Assembly (NCBI RefSeq): GCF_034347385.1
Contig: NZ_CP133777.1
Location: forward strand, 1,054,001-1,118,000
Reading direction: 5' to 3'
Origin: Actimicrobium sp. CCC2.4
GTDB taxonomy: Bacteria > Pseudomonadota > Gammaproteobacteria > Burkholderiales > Burkholderiaceae_D
Length of the DNA: 64,000 bases
In this document: positions 1-9,939 of the stretch, in pieces
Numbering within the stretch: position 1 is the first letter of the stretch
Layout of the letters: each line of letters opens with the position of its first letter
The notes under the pieces: model-generated
Seen by the model: only the letters and a program-made list of their open reading frames with translations
Databases searched by the model: none
Told to the model about the DNA's origin: nothing
Made by a program: the position numbers and the translations under genes

Positions 1-950
1 AAGTCGCCGATGGCGATCTGACGGTACAGGCCACCGTATCCGAAGACATCACCGGCGCGATTGCCGACTCGGTCAATTACACCGTTGAAGAATTGCGCGG
101 ACTGGTCGGGCGCGTCACCAATACCGCCGAGCAGGTGACCTCGGCCTCGAACGAGGCGCAGCAAATTTCAATTGCGCTGTTGAGTGCCTCGCAGCGCCAG
201 TCGCGCGAAATCCGGGAAACCGGTCAGGCTGTGCTCGATATGGCGCTACAAATTACCGACGTCTCGAAGTCGGCCAACGAGTCGGCCGATGTGGCGCGGC
301 AGTCGGTGAGCGCCGCCGACGAAGGCGCCCAGGCGGTCGAAAACGCGATCAAGGGCATGCACGAAATCCGCGAGCAAATCCAGGAAACCTCGAAGCGCAT
401 CAAGCGTCTGGGTGAGTCCTCGCAAGAGATCGGCGAGATCACCGAACTGATTTCGGACATCACCGAACAGACCAACGTGCTGGCGCTGAACGCGGCGATC
501 CAGGCAGCGTCGGCCGGCGAGGCGGGACGCGGCTTTTCGGTGGTGGCCGAAGAAGTGCAGCGCCTGGCCGAACGCTCCGGCGAAGCGACCAAGCAGATCG
601 GCGCGCTGGTGCGCACCATTCAGACCGATACCCACGATGCTGTCGCCGCCATGGAGAAATCCACCCAAGGCGTGGTCGAGGGGGCGCGACTGTCGGACGC
701 GGCCGGTGCCGCGCTGTCTGATATCCGGCGGGTGTCGAACCGGTTGGCCGAACTGATCCAGGGCATCTCGCTATCGACCGAGCAGCAGGCAAGCTCGGCC
801 AATGGCGTGGCGCAGAATATCCAAAACATCCTGAGCGTCACCGAGCAGACCCAGCACGGTACGCAGCAAACCGCCTCATCGATCCGCGAACTGGCGCGAC
901 TGGCCGAAGAACTGAAAAACTCGGTGTCGCGATTCAGGGTAACGGCCTGA
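1..950 (+). CDS. pilJ: PilJ, type IV pilus chemoreceptor (3' part only)
   Basis: The reading frame is open from the first bases of the window, so this is the C-terminal part (about 315 residues) of a longer gene. It holds the end of a HAMP-like segment and the whole cytoplasmic signalling domain of a methyl-accepting chemotaxis protein, including the highly conserved hairpin tip ([26 protein letters not shown]) that contacts CheW and CheA-type kinases. The sequence flavour and the kinase gene 75 bp downstream identify it as PilJ, the receptor of the Pil-Chp system that senses surface contact and controls twitching and cAMP in the type IV pilus pathway. The periplasmic sensor half lies upstream, outside the window. 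Confidence 0.9.
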   Translation, partial: VADGDLTVQATVSEDITGAIADSVNYTVEELRGLVGRVTNTAEQVTSASNEAQQISIALLSASQRQSREIRETGQAVLDMALQITDVSKSANESADVARQSVSAADEGAQAVENAIKGMHEIREQIQETSKRIKRLGESSQEIGEITELISDITEQTNVLALNAAIQAASAGEAGRGFSVVAEEVQRLAERSGEATKQIGALVRTIQTDTHDAVAAMEKSTQGVVEGARLSDAAGAALSDIRRVSNRLAELIQGISLSTEQQASSANGVAQNIQNILSVTEQTQHGTQQTASSIRELARLAEELKNSVSRFRVTA

Positions 951-1025
951 CAGGCTTAGCATCGTCGATGTGGATGATCCGCCCTTCATGGGACGGATTG
1001 CTTTTTGAATTTCCGCGAGGTAGTC

Positions 1026-4000
1026 ATGAGCTCCCCAATTAGCGTCACTGCGCCAGGTGTGCGGGATAATTTCGATGCCGGATCACTGTCCTGGATCATG
1101 GCGGAAATCCGCGAGGCACTGGACCAATCCCGGACTGCGCTGATCGAAGCCATCCGGCAGGATGACGATGCCCGTCCGACCACGCTGCGGCACGCCCGCG
1201 CGTTTCTGCATCAGGCCCACGGGGCCTTGCAAATCGTCGATATCGAAGGTGTCACCATTCTCACCGAAACTGCCGAAGACCTGCTCGAACGGATGGAGTC
1301 CGGGCAGGTGCCTGCCTCGCCGCAAGCCGGGCAGGTGCTCGACAATGCCTATCAGGCCTTGCTCGGCTACCTCGATGAATTACTGGCGGGCGTGCCGCAA
1401 CAGCCGGTGCGACTGTTTCCGTATTACCGTGCGTTACTCGAATTGCGTGGTGCCGAACGGATTCATCCTGCCGATCTGTTTTTTCCGAATCTGGCGGTAC
1501 GTCCGCAACCGGTTCTGGTCCGCGTTGCCGGTGCGGCACCGGTCGACTATGCAAAGCTGCGTAAGCGTTTCGAGATGGCCTTGCTACCGTTTCTGAAAAA
1601 AACGGCGGAGCCGGCGCTGGCCAGTGTGGCCGAGATGCTGGACATCATCGCGCTGGTCGAGCAGGCGCAGCTGACACCGCAGGCGCGCAATTTCTGGTGG
1701 GTGCTGCGGGCATTTGCCGAGGGCGTGGCGACCAGCCAGATTCCCGCCGAGCTGTATGTCAAGCAGCTGTTTGCCAGGATTAACCTGCAAATCCGGCGTC
1801 TCAGCGAAGGCTCGGCCAGCATCGCCGAACGTCTGCTGCGTGATGCGCTGTTCTTCATTGCCCGCATTGAGCGACCGTCGCCGCTGGCGCAGCAAGTCCG
1901 CGCTGCCTATGACCTCGCCGGCAGGGTGCCGCAGGATTATGCGCGGCCCCGGTATAGCGCCGTCGATAGCGATGCGCTGGAGCAGGCGCGCGAGCATCTG
2001 CTTCATGCGAAGCAATTGTGGAATCGCCTGGCTGCCGGTGACGCCAGCGTGGCCGCCGCATTCGAAGCCGACACGCATCACCTGGCCGAGGCCGGTACCC
2101 GGCTCGGTGCGCCGGCGCTAGCCAAGTTCCTGCGTGAATTCAATGGCATCGCCCGTCATGCTGCGCACAGCCGGCCGGGCGACCAGCTGGGCCTGGATGT
2201 CGCGACCGGCCTGCTGTTTATCGATAACGCGCTGACCAATCTGGGCAGTCTCGACGAAGGCTTTGCCACGCGGGCCGATGCGCTCAGTGCGCGCCTGCTA
2301 TCGCTGGTGGCCGGCGAGGAGCCGCCTGATGCCGGCGGCTGGCTCGACGACATGTCCCGTCAGGCGCAGCAGCGCCAGACCATGGCGGCACTGGCCGGAG
2401 AGATGCAATCGAACTTGCGGCAGGTCGAAAAAACCCTCGAAGATTATTTTCGCGACCCGCGCCAGCGTGCCGGTTTGCCATCGTTGCAGCCCGTATTGCA
2501 CCAGATCGGGGGTGCGCTTGCGGTGCTCGATCAACAGGATGCGACACGGGCAGTCCGGCATATCGAGCGGGCGGTGCAGGCCTTTGCTGATCTGCCCGGA
2601 GATGCCGCGCCGGAGGCCGCGGCCTGCTCGGCCGTGGCCCAAAATATCGGCGCCTTGAGTTTCTTCATTGAAACACTGCAATTGCATTCCGACGCCGCCC
2701 GCGGGCACTTTAGCTTCGACGACGAGCAAGGCATTTTTCGTGCCGCGCTGACCGGAAAAAAGCCAGCGCCTGAGCGGGCACCGGCACATGATGCGGGCTT
2801 GCCGGTGCAGCCCGATCATGACCTCGCTCAGGCCAATCTCAGTGCCGTTCTGGCAGACATATCGCTTGATTTTGCAGACATTCCGGCCGTGCCGGAAGAC
2901 GTGACCGTTGAGCAGGAAATGCGTCAGCACCAGCAGCAATGTGCCGACCTGGCTGTCGCGCTGGTCGAGCGTCCGGATGATCCGGCGCTGCAGGAAAAAT
3001 TACGCAGTGTGCTGCAGCAAGTCCAGCGTGACGCCCGACTGCTCGACCATCCCGAAGCCGGTGAACGGGCGAGCGCAGCCATCGCGCTGCTGGCGCAAGC
3101 AGATTTTGTGGCCTCGTCCGGAGCGCTGGTCAGCCTGTTGCCCGGCGGCGCCGCGTTGCCGGTCGCACCTGCCATACCGGCACCGCAGACCAAGGCTGCC
3201 GTCGATGCCGAGCTGCTGGAAATTTTTCTGGCTGAAGCGGGTGAAGTGCTGGACGCGGTGCGCACGACGCTGCCGCAACTGCAAGCCAATCCGCAAGACA
3301 ACTTTCACCTCGCTAGCCTGCGCCGGGGTTTTCATACGCTCAAGGGCAGCGGCCGCATGGTCGGCCTGGACGCCTTCGGCAATGCGGCATGGAGCATCGA
3401 ACAAGTACTCAACCGCCATGTCGCCGATGAAAAAGGCGCGACGCCCGAGGTGCTCGGGCTGATCGGACAGGCCGGACAATTGCTCACCGCCTGGGTCGGC
3501 GAGCTCAGTACCGATGGACACTCCGGGCATGACGGACTGGCACTGATCGATGCCGCGCAGCGCCTGCTGGATGGTGCGCCGCTGCGGCTCGATGTGCCGG
3601 CGGCCGGCGAAGAACCTATCGCGCCTGTCGTCGAGCCGGAAGCCACGGCGGCACCGGTGACGGCCGTCGGTAGTGCTGAAGTGATCGCCTTCCCGGGCAC
3701 GACTGTGCCGGTGCGCGACGACAACGTACGGCGTATCGGTGACCTAGAAATCAGCGTAACGCTGCACAGCATCTATCTGGCCGAAACCGATGACCTGGTG
3801 CGACTGCTGTCGCACGACCTCGACGAGTGGCGACATGAACCGGAGCGACGTGTCTCGGTGCATGCCGTGCATGCGGCGCATTCGCTGGCAGGCAGCTCGG
3901 CCACGGTCGGGTTCAAGGCAATGCAGGAACTGGCGCACGGCCTCGAAGACATCCTGCAACTGCTGGCGCGCAAAACTGTCGTACTGGAAGCGGCCGATTT

Positions 4001-6518
4001 CGACCGGATTGCGCAATGCCTGGTCCTGATGAAGGGCATGCTGCAGGAATTTGCGCTAGGCGACTTGCCCTTGCCGCAGCCGGTGCAGCTCAACCTGCTG
4101 ATAGCGCTGTTGCATGAGCTCGACGCCCGCGCGGCCGTGGTGGTCGCGTTGCCCGGTGCAGACGAACCGGACGGTGCTGTCGCCGGCCCCGAGGCCGAAC
4201 TCGAAGAACTGCTTCAACCTGCGTTGCTCCCAATGCCCGTTACAGCGGCTGTCATCGATGAACTCGATGCCGATCTGCTGCCGATTTTCCTCGAAGAAGG
4301 CCGCGACATGCTGCCGCAAATGGGCACCGCATTGCGCGGCTGGCAAAACGAGTTGACCAGTACTGCGCTACCGCAATCGGTGCTGCGCCTGCTGCATACG
4401 ATCAAGGGCAGCGCCCGCATGGCCGGGGCGATGCAGTTGGGCCAGTACCTGCACGACACCGAAAGCCAGATCGAGACGCTCTTGCACGTCGGTCAGCCGC
4501 ATCACGCTGCGCTCGACGCATTGCTGGCACGGCATGATCACAGCCTGCACTTGTTCGACTTGCTGCAGAATCCGGCAGTGGCACCGGTCGATGAAGTGCC
4601 GATGCCTGAGCGCGCGGTGCCCGCCGGTCTGTCACCGCCGGAGACCGTTACGCCGGCATTGTCTGCCGCTGCCACCGGCACCGCGACCATGGTGCGCGTG
4701 CGGGCCGATATCCTCGATCGCCTGGTCAACCAGGCCGGCGAAGTCTCGATCTCGCGGTCGCGACTGGAGACCGAAGTCGGCACGCTGCGCCAGTCACTAT
4801 CCGAACTGACCGACAACGTCGCCCGCTTGCGCGATCAACTGCGCGAAATCGAACTACAGGCCGATAGCCAGATCACGTCACGCAGGGCGCTGTCGCCCGA
4901 TGGCGAATTCGATCCGCTCGAATTCGATCGCTACACGCGCTTGCAGGAACTCACACGGATGATGGCCGAGAGCGTCAGCGACGTCGCTTCGGTCCAGCAA
5001 AACCTGACCCGTACTGTCGACGAGGCCAGTGTCGAACTCGTCAGCCAGGCACGCTTGACGCGCGAGCTGCAGCAAGACCTGATGCGCGTGCGCATGGTGC
5101 CGTTCTCCAGCATCGCCGAGCGGCTCTACCGCGTGACGCGCCAGGTATCGAAGGAAGTCGACAAGCGGGTCAACCTCGATATCCGCGGTGGCAACGTCGA
5201 GATCGATCGTGGCGTGCTCGAAAAAATGGCAGGGCCGTTCGAGCACCTGCTGCGCAATGCCATCGTCCACGGTATCGAGCACCGCGAACAGCGCCGCGCT
5301 GCCGGCAAAAATGAAACCGGCGAATTACGCGTCGAAATCCGCCAGGAAGGTAACGAAGTCGTGCTGCAATTTTCCGACGACGGTGGCGGGTTAGACCTGC
5401 AGCGCATCCGCAGCAAGGCCCTGGCGACCGGCTTGCTGGCACCCGGACGGGAACTTGCCGAGGCTGAGCTCACCGACCTGATTTTCAATCCGGGTTTTTC
5501 GACGGTTGTCGAAGTGACCGAACTGGCCGGGCGCGGCATCGGCATGGATGTCGTGCGTGCCGAAGCCGGCAGCCTCGGCGGTCGGGTGGCGATTGCCACG
5601 CAAGCCGGGCAGGGTGCGCATTTCACTATCCACTTGCCGCTGACGCTGGCGGTAACGCAAGTCGTCGTCCTGCGTACCGGCGACAAGATCTATGCCGTGC
5701 CCTCGGTGCTGGTCGAGCAGGTGCAGCAGCTCAAGGCCACCGCGCTGGCCAGTGCCTACAGCGACGGTGCCATCCAGTGGCAAGGCCAGCGCGTGCCGCT
5801 GTTTTATCTGCCAACCTTGCTGGGTGACCGCCAGACCATTGCCGTCACCCAGCAATATGCACCGGTCATCATCCTGCGCAGCGGCAATGACCGCGTCGCG
5901 ATCCATGTCGATGACATCCAGGGCAATCGCGAGGTCGTGGTCAAGAACATCGGCCCGCAACTGGCGCGCATGGTCGGCATCGCCGGTGCCACGGTGCTCG
6001 GCTCCGGCGAGATCATCCTGATCCTCAATCCGGTGCCGCTGGCACAACGCGCGCTGCTCGAGACCGCGCGTCTGCCACTCCTCGACAATATCGGTACCGT
6101 CGCAGATGCCCGCCAGCCGGTGCAGGGCTTGCGCGCGCAATCCATCGTCATGGTGGTCGATGACTCGCTGACCGTACGACGTGTGACGCAACGTCTGCTG
6201 GCCCGCGAGGGGTTTCAGGTGGTGCTGGCCAAGGATGGCATCGATGCGCTTGAGCAATTGCAATCGATCACGCCCGACATCATGCTGGTCGATATCGAGA
6301 TGCCGCGCATGGATGGGTTCGACCTGACCCGCAATGTACGCGGCGATGAACGCACCCGCGCCATCCCTATCATCATGATCACCTCACGCACGGCCGCCAA
6401 GCACCGTAATTACGCGATGGAACTGGGTGTCGATGCGTATCTGGGCAAGCCGTATCAGGAAGCGGATTTGCTGGGAGAAATTCGTGAATTTTTGGGACGC
6501 AAAGTGAGTGGCGGCTGA
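1026..6518 (+). CDS. chpA: ChpA/PilL hybrid histidine kinase of the type IV pilus chemosensory system
   Basis: This is an 1830-residue CheA-like hybrid kinase. An ATG at 1026 with GAGGT five bases upstream is preferred to the in-frame TTG at 1005. Visible domains: a degenerate N-terminal Hpt-like helix bundle (about residue 57), an Hpt with HTLKGS (about 770), an atypical one with HSLAGSS (about 951), a third with HTIKGS (about 1123), a dimerisation helix region, an HATPase (N box HLLRNAIVHG about 1408, DDGGG about 1450, GRGIGMD about 1503), a CheW-like domain, and a receiver domain (VVDDS about 1707, phospho-acceptor D about 1756 in LVDIEMPRMDG). It is predicted to take signals from PilJ and phosphorylate PilG/PilH. 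Two Hpt domains match the canonical H-x-x-K-G; the one at 951 has A in place of K. The number of Hpt modules is lower than in Pseudomonas ChpA as far as can be judged by eye. Confidence 0.93.
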   Translation: MSSPISVTAPGVRDNFDAGSLSWIMAEIREALDQSRTALIEAIRQDDDARPTTLRHARAFLHQAHGALQIVDIEGVTILTETAEDLLERMESGQVPASPQAGQVLDNAYQALLGYLDELLAGVPQQPVRLFPYYRALLELRGAERIHPADLFFPNLAVRPQPVLVRVAGAAPVDYAKLRKRFEMALLPFLKKTAEPALASVAEMLDIIALVEQAQLTPQARNFWWVLRAFAEGVATSQIPAELYVKQLFARINLQIRRLSEGSASIAERLLRDALFFIARIERPSPLAQQVRAAYDLAGRVPQDYARPRYSAVDSDALEQAREHLLHAKQLWNRLAAGDASVAAAFEADTHHLAEAGTRLGAPALAKFLREFNGIARHAAHSRPGDQLGLDVATGLLFIDNALTNLGSLDEGFATRADALSARLLSLVAGEEPPDAGGWLDDMSRQAQQRQTMAALAGEMQSNLRQVEKTLEDYFRDPRQRAGLPSLQPVLHQIGGALAVLDQQDATRAVRHIERAVQAFADLPGDAAPEAAACSAVAQNIGALSFFIETLQLHSDAARGHFSFDDEQGIFRAALTGKKPAPERAPAHDAGLPVQPDHDLAQANLSAVLADISLDFADIPAVPEDVTVEQEMRQHQQQCADLAVALVERPDDPALQEKLRSVLQQVQRDARLLDHPEAGERASAAIALLAQADFVASSGALVSLLPGGAALPVAPAIPAPQTKAAVDAELLEIFLAEAGEVLDAVRTTLPQLQANPQDNFHLASLRRGFHTLKGSGRMVGLDAFGNAAWSIEQVLNRHVADEKGATPEVLGLIGQAGQLLTAWVGELSTDGHSGHDGLALIDAAQRLLDGAPLRLDVPAAGEEPIAPVVEPEATAAPVTAVGSAEVIAFPGTTVPVRDDNVRRIGDLEISVTLHSIYLAETDDLVRLLSHDLDEWRHEPERRVSVHAVHAAHSLAGSSATVGFKAMQELAHGLEDILQLLARKTVVLEAADFDRIAQCLVLMKGMLQEFALGDLPLPQPVQLNLLIALLHELDARAAVVVALPGADEPDGAVAGPEAELEELLQPALLPMPVTAAVIDELDADLLPIFLEEGRDMLPQMGTALRGWQNELTSTALPQSVLRLLHTIKGSARMAGAMQLGQYLHDTESQIETLLHVGQPHHAALDALLARHDHSLHLFDLLQNPAVAPVDEVPMPERAVPAGLSPPETVTPALSAAATGTATMVRVRADILDRLVNQAGEVSISRSRLETEVGTLRQSLSELTDNVARLRDQLREIELQADSQITSRRALSPDGEFDPLEFDRYTRLQELTRMMAESVSDVASVQQNLTRTVDEASVELVSQARLTRELQQDLMRVRMVPFSSIAERLYRVTRQVSKEVDKRVNLDIRGGNVEIDRGVLEKMAGPFEHLLRNAIVHGIEHREQRRAAGKNETGELRVEIRQEGNEVVLQFSDDGGGLDLQRIRSKALATGLLAPGRELAEAELTDLIFNPGFSTVVEVTELAGRGIGMDVVRAEAGSLGGRVAIATQAGQGAHFTIHLPLTLAVTQVVVLRTGDKIYAVPSVLVEQVQQLKATALASAYSDGAIQWQGQRVPLFYLPTLLGDRQTIAVTQQYAPVIILRSGNDRVAIHVDDIQGNREVVVKNIGPQLARMVGIAGATVLGSGEIILILNPVPLAQRALLETARLPLLDNIGTVADARQPVQGLRAQSIVMVVDDSLTVRRVTQRLLAREGFQVVLAKDGIDALEQLQSITPDIMLVDIEMPRMDGFDLTRNVRGDERTRAIPIIMITSRTAAKHRNYAMELGVDAYLGKPYQEADLLGEIREFLGRKVSGG

Positions 6519-6547
6519 CGCTTTGCCGGCTGCTCTGCGGGAGGAGC

Positions 6548-6685
6548 GGTGCAATGCCCTACGGTTATTGCACCCTACGCGGAGAAGCTGCTTTAACAAG
6601 TAGGGCTTTGCACCACGCGCACTACGCGGAGAAGCTGTTTTAACAAGTAGGGTGCAATAACCGACGGGCATTGCACCACGCGCAC
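6548..6685. repeat. REP cluster with a duplicated flank between chpA and phrB
   Basis: Two full copies of the window's 31-bp REP element lie here, one inverted (6548-6578) and one forward (6647-6677). Each starts GTAG and has GGTGCAAT/ATTGCACC arms. Between them a 47-bp unit beginning TACGCGGAGAAGCTG (6576-6622) is repeated from 6623. The first unit carries a shrunken REP (6600-6614, GTAGGG then CTTTGCACC), the second a full one. This looks like a BIME-type array that has lost the middle of one element. It fills the gap between two convergent genes. Confidence 0.85.
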
Positions 6686-6723
6686 CGTTCGCAACCGCCA
6701 AGACCCTTAGCTTGCAGTCGGAA

Positions 6724-8238
6724 TCAATCTGCGTCGGATTCCGCGTCCGTGACGGTCACTTTCTTGACCACCGCATAGCGCGCCAGCGTCTGCTTGCGCG
6801 CCACATCATGCTGCACCACCGGCAGCGGGTAATTGACACCCAGTTCGACGCCGGCGTGATCCAGCTCCATCTTCGTCAGTAGCCACGGCGCATGAATCTG
6901 CTTGTTACCCAGTTGCGCCAATTGCGGCAGATAGCGGCGGATGAAGCGGCCGTCGGTGTCGAATTTTTCGGACTGGGTGATCGGGTTGAAGATGCGGAAA
7001 TACGGTTGCGCATCACAGCCCGACGACGAGGCCCATTGCCAGCCGCCGTTGTTGGCCGACAGGTCGAAGTCGATCAGTTTTTCAGCAAAGTAGGCTTCGC
7101 CGCGACGCCAGTCGATGCCGAGGTCCTTGATTAAAAAACAGGCAGTAACCATCCGCAACCGGTTGTGCATGTAGCCGGTCTGGTTGATCTGCGCCATCGC
7201 CGCGTCGACCAGCGGATAACCGGTGCGACCATCGCACCAGGCCTGGAACAGGGTATCGGCAGCCGGACCGGTTTCCCATTGGATCGCATCGTAATCGGGC
7301 TTGAACGCACCGCGCACCACGTGCGGATGATGCTGCAAAATCATGAAGTAAAAATCTCGCCAGACCAGTTCGGCCAGCCACGTATTCGCGCCGCTGGCAT
7401 CGGCTGCGATACGCGCCGCTTCGCAAGCGCGTCGCGCCAGATGGCGGATCGACACGGTACCGAAGCGCAAATGCACCGACAGGTACGACGGTCCCTTGAC
7501 GGCAGGGAAGTCGCGGGTCTGCTTGTACCTGTCGATGCGCTCCATGAAATTGTCGACCAGTTGCTGGCCTCCGGACATGCCAGTGGGTATGTTCAATTGT
7601 GCAAAATTAGAGGGTGCAAAACCGAGTTCGGCCAGCGTCGGCATGACGTGCGCGATCGCACTGACGGCGAAGCGGTCGGCAAGCGGCTCGACCGGATGGG
7701 CGCGCACGTGCACATCGGTGCTATCGAACTGCAATTGCCTGAGCCAGGCATTTTTGTACGGCGTGAAGACCGAGAACGGTTTGCCGGCCAGCGACAGCAC
7801 TTCATCGTTCTCGAAGACGACCTGGTCCTTGCTACTGTGCAGCGCGATGTCGTGCTGCTGCAGCGCGGTGGCGATGGTGGCGTCGCGTGCGATCGCTTGC
7901 GGTTCGTAATCGTGATTGATGAAGACTGCCTCGACGCCCAGTTCAAGAGCCAGCGCGGGAATTGCCTCGACCGCGCGGGCATGACGCACGATCAGCGCAC
8001 CGCCGAGCTTGACCAGTTCAGCGTGCAATTCGGTCAGGCTGGCATGCAGGAATTCGATACGGCGGTCTTGTCCGGGCAAGTGCTGCAGGATGTCACTGTC
8101 GAAAATGAAGACGCAAAACACAGCGCGGCTTTGCGTCAGTGCGTGATGCAGCGCGGCCTGGTCGAACACGCGCAGGTCGCGCCGGAACCACATCAGTGAG
8201 CGGGAATATGGCAAGTCAGGCAAGGAGGCAGTGGTCAT
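6724..8238 (-). CDS. phrB: Deoxyribodipyrimidine photolyase (class I CPD photolyase)
   Basis: The 504-residue product has the normal class I photolyase length. The N-terminal alpha/beta antenna-binding domain begins LMWFRRDLRVFDQAALHHA. The C-terminal FAD-binding helical domain has the family signature (ELVWRDFYF about 300, then HNRLRMV, GGWQWASSSGCDAQPYFRIFNP). The enzyme binds FAD plus an antenna cofactor and uses blue light to split cyclobutane pyrimidine dimers. It is a stand-alone gene, convergent with chpA across the REP cluster and divergent from yqgE across 134 bp. Confidence 0.95.
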   Translation of the reverse strand: MTTASLPDLPYSRSLMWFRRDLRVFDQAALHHALTQSRAVFCVFIFDSDILQHLPGQDRRIEFLHASLTELHAELVKLGGALIVRHARAVEAIPALALELGVEAVFINHDYEPQAIARDATIATALQQHDIALHSSKDQVVFENDEVLSLAGKPFSVFTPYKNAWLRQLQFDSTDVHVRAHPVEPLADRFAVSAIAHVMPTLAELGFAPSNFAQLNIPTGMSGGQQLVDNFMERIDRYKQTRDFPAVKGPSYLSVHLRFGTVSIRHLARRACEAARIAADASGANTWLAELVWRDFYFMILQHHPHVVRGAFKPDYDAIQWETGPAADTLFQAWCDGRTGYPLVDAAMAQINQTGYMHNRLRMVTACFLIKDLGIDWRRGEAYFAEKLIDFDLSANNGGWQWASSSGCDAQPYFRIFNPITQSEKFDTDGRFIRRYLPQLAQLGNKQIHAPWLLTKMELDHAGVELGVNYPLPVVQHDVARKQTLARYAVVKKVTVTDAESDAD

Positions 8239-8372
8239 GGAGGTCCGGGCAAAAAGGAAGGGCTGGCGTCATTATCCCTGTTCTGCGCAGGCGTGTCCGG
8301 CAGGGAGTCGACCCCGGTGCCCGGCCCCGCAGTGAGCACTTCAGGGCACATCAAAGCTGCTAGAATGCGGCC

Positions 8373-9032
8373 ATGGCGACGCGCAAAAAAACTCCCCCAA
8401 GAACTGCCGGCAACGAGCCGCATCAAGACCCGGCCGGACTGGCCGACATCGATGGCGCGCCGTTCGGCATGGACCTGACGAATCACTTCCTGATCGCGAT
8501 GCCGGCGATGGCCGATCCGGTTTTTGGCGGCACCGTGATTTATCTGTGCGAACACAATGCCCGCGGCGCCCTCGGCGTCATCATCAACAAGCCCACCGAC
8601 ATGACGCTGCAAGTGCTGTTCGAACGAGTCGACCTGACACTCGAAATCAATCCCCGGCATCCGACGTTGCCGGACCATCCGGTGATGTTCGGCGGACCGG
8701 TACAGCTCGAACGCGGCTTTGTACTGCATGCGCCGCCCGGATCGTTTTCATCGATGATGAAAGTCACTGACGAGATCGCGCTGACCACCTCGAAAGACGT
8801 CCTCGAAGCGGTCGCCGGCGGCCAGGGGCCGGAGCGCTTGCTGGTCACGCTGGGCTGCTCCGGCTGGAGCGCCGGCCAGCTCGAAGATGAAATCATCCGC
8901 AATGGCTGGCTTACCGTTGCCGCCGACCCGGCTGTCATTTTCGACCTGCCGGTCGAACAGCGCTTCACCGCCGCAATCCGCCTGCTCGGCATTGATCCGA
9001 ACATGCTCAACGCCGGGGCGGGGCATGCCTGA
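8373..9032 (+). CDS. yqgE: YqgE/AlgH family protein (UPF0301)
   Basis: The 219-residue protein belongs to the YqgE/AlgH family; recognisable blocks are LTNHFLIAMPAM, GALGVIINKP, VMFGGPVQ and LGCSGWSAGQLE. The molecular function of the family is not settled, though in Pseudomonas AlgH affects alginate regulation. It has an unusual N-terminal extension of about 32 polar residues before the usual start (MDLTNHF, Met codon at 8469). No clear ribosome site precedes either ATG, and a TAGAAT -10-like hexamer sits just before 8373, so a very short leader is possible. It is the first gene of a six-gene run, 12 bp ahead of ruvX. Confidence 0.88.
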   Translation: MATRKKTPPRTAGNEPHQDPAGLADIDGAPFGMDLTNHFLIAMPAMADPVFGGTVIYLCEHNARGALGVIINKPTDMTLQVLFERVDLTLEINPRHPTLPDHPVMFGGPVQLERGFVLHAPPGSFSSMMKVTDEIALTTSKDVLEAVAGGQGPERLLVTLGCSGWSAGQLEDEIIRNGWLTVAADPAVIFDLPVEQRFTAAIRLLGIDPNMLNAGAGHA

Positions 9033-9044
9033 GCAAGCCCGTTG

Positions 9045-9446
9045 ATGGAAACCGTCCTCGGGTTTGATTTCGGCCTCAAGCGCATTGGCGTGGCTGTCGG
9101 TAATACGGTAATCCGGCAGGCGCAAGCACTCACCATCATCGATGCCGCCACCAACGACGCCAAGTTCGCCGCTATCGCCGCGCTGGTCGCCAGCTGGCAA
9201 CCGGCCCGCTGTATTGTTGGCATGCCGTTCCATCCGGACGGTGCCGAACATGAAATGTCGGTACGCTGCCGCCGTTTTGCCAATCAATTGCATGGCCGCT
9301 ACGGTTTGCCCACCGTGTTGGTCGATGAACGCTATACCTCGGCCGTCCTCGGCCAGCAGCGCGGCGAGCGGATCGACGATCGTGCCGCCGCGCTGATTTT
9401 GCAACAATACTTTGACGATAATGCCGATGCCCACTCTTCCCCATGA
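9045..9446 (+). CDS. ruvX: Putative pre-16S rRNA nuclease / Holliday junction resolvase YqgF
   Basis: The protein has 133 residues and an RNase H-like fold. The N-terminal FDFGLKRIGVAVG carries the first catalytic aspartate, VDERYTSA supplies the central acidic residue, and IDDRAAALILQQYF is the C-terminal motif. E. coli YqgF is needed for 16S rRNA 5' end maturation. The ATG at 9045 is preferred to the TTG immediately before it. The 3' end overlaps the likely pyrR start by about 20-26 bp, and the yqgE-yqgF pairing is common in proteobacteria. Confidence 0.93.
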   Translation: METVLGFDFGLKRIGVAVGNTVIRQAQALTIIDAATNDAKFAAIAALVASWQPARCIVGMPFHPDGAEHEMSVRCRRFANQLHGRYGLPTVLVDERYTSAVLGQQRGERIDDRAAALILQQYFDDNADAHSSP

Positions 9447-9939
9447 ACTTGATGCCGAGGCGCTGTATGCCGACCTCGAGCGACAGATTGCCGCCGTACT
9501 CGGCAGCACCGAACACGTCGCGCTGGTCGGGATTTATTCCGGCGGTGCGTGGCTCGCCGAGCGACTGGCCAAAGCCCTGAAGATCGAAGACCGGCTCGGC
9601 TTCATTGATGTCTCGTTCTATCGCGATGACGTCGCCGAAAAAGGTTTGCACGCAGCCGTCAAGCCCACCCAGATCGGCTTCGAAGTCGAGGGTGCCACCA
9701 TTCTGCTGGTCGACGATGTGCTCTACACCGGACGCACCACGCGCGCGGCCATCAATGAACTGTTCGACTACGGCCGTCCGGCGCGCGTCCTGCTGGCGAC
9801 GCTGATCGATCGTGGTGGCCGCGAATTGCCGGTTGCGCCGGACTTCGTCGCCGCCACCGTCACGCTCGCGCCCGACCAGAACCTGATCCTGCAACAAGGC
9901 GCCGATGGCGCGCTCTCCCTCACGGTGAATCATGCATAA
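9421..9939 (+). CDS. pyrR: PyrR, pyr regulator / uracil phosphoribosyltransferase
   Basis: This type I phosphoribosyltransferase fold of about 172 residues has the PRPP-binding loop [17 protein letters not shown] in the middle and [11 protein letters not shown] near the N-terminus. PyrR homologues convert uracil and PRPP to UMP, and in Gram-positives they also attenuate pyr mRNA. In this betaproteobacterial context the regulatory role is not shown, and no obvious attenuator was seen. Candidate starts are ATG 9421 and ATG 9427, both inside ruvX; 9427 gives MPTLPHELD and may be the true one. The stop overlaps pyrB by 8 bp, implying translational coupling. Confidence 0.9.
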   Translation: MPMPTLPHELDAEALYADLERQIAAVLGSTEHVALVGIYSGGAWLAERLAKALKIEDRLGFIDVSFYRDDVAEKGLHAAVKPTQIGFEVEGATILLVDDVLYTGRTTRAAINELFDYGRPARVLLATLIDRGGRELPVAPDFVAATVTLAPDQNLILQQGADGALSLTVNHA

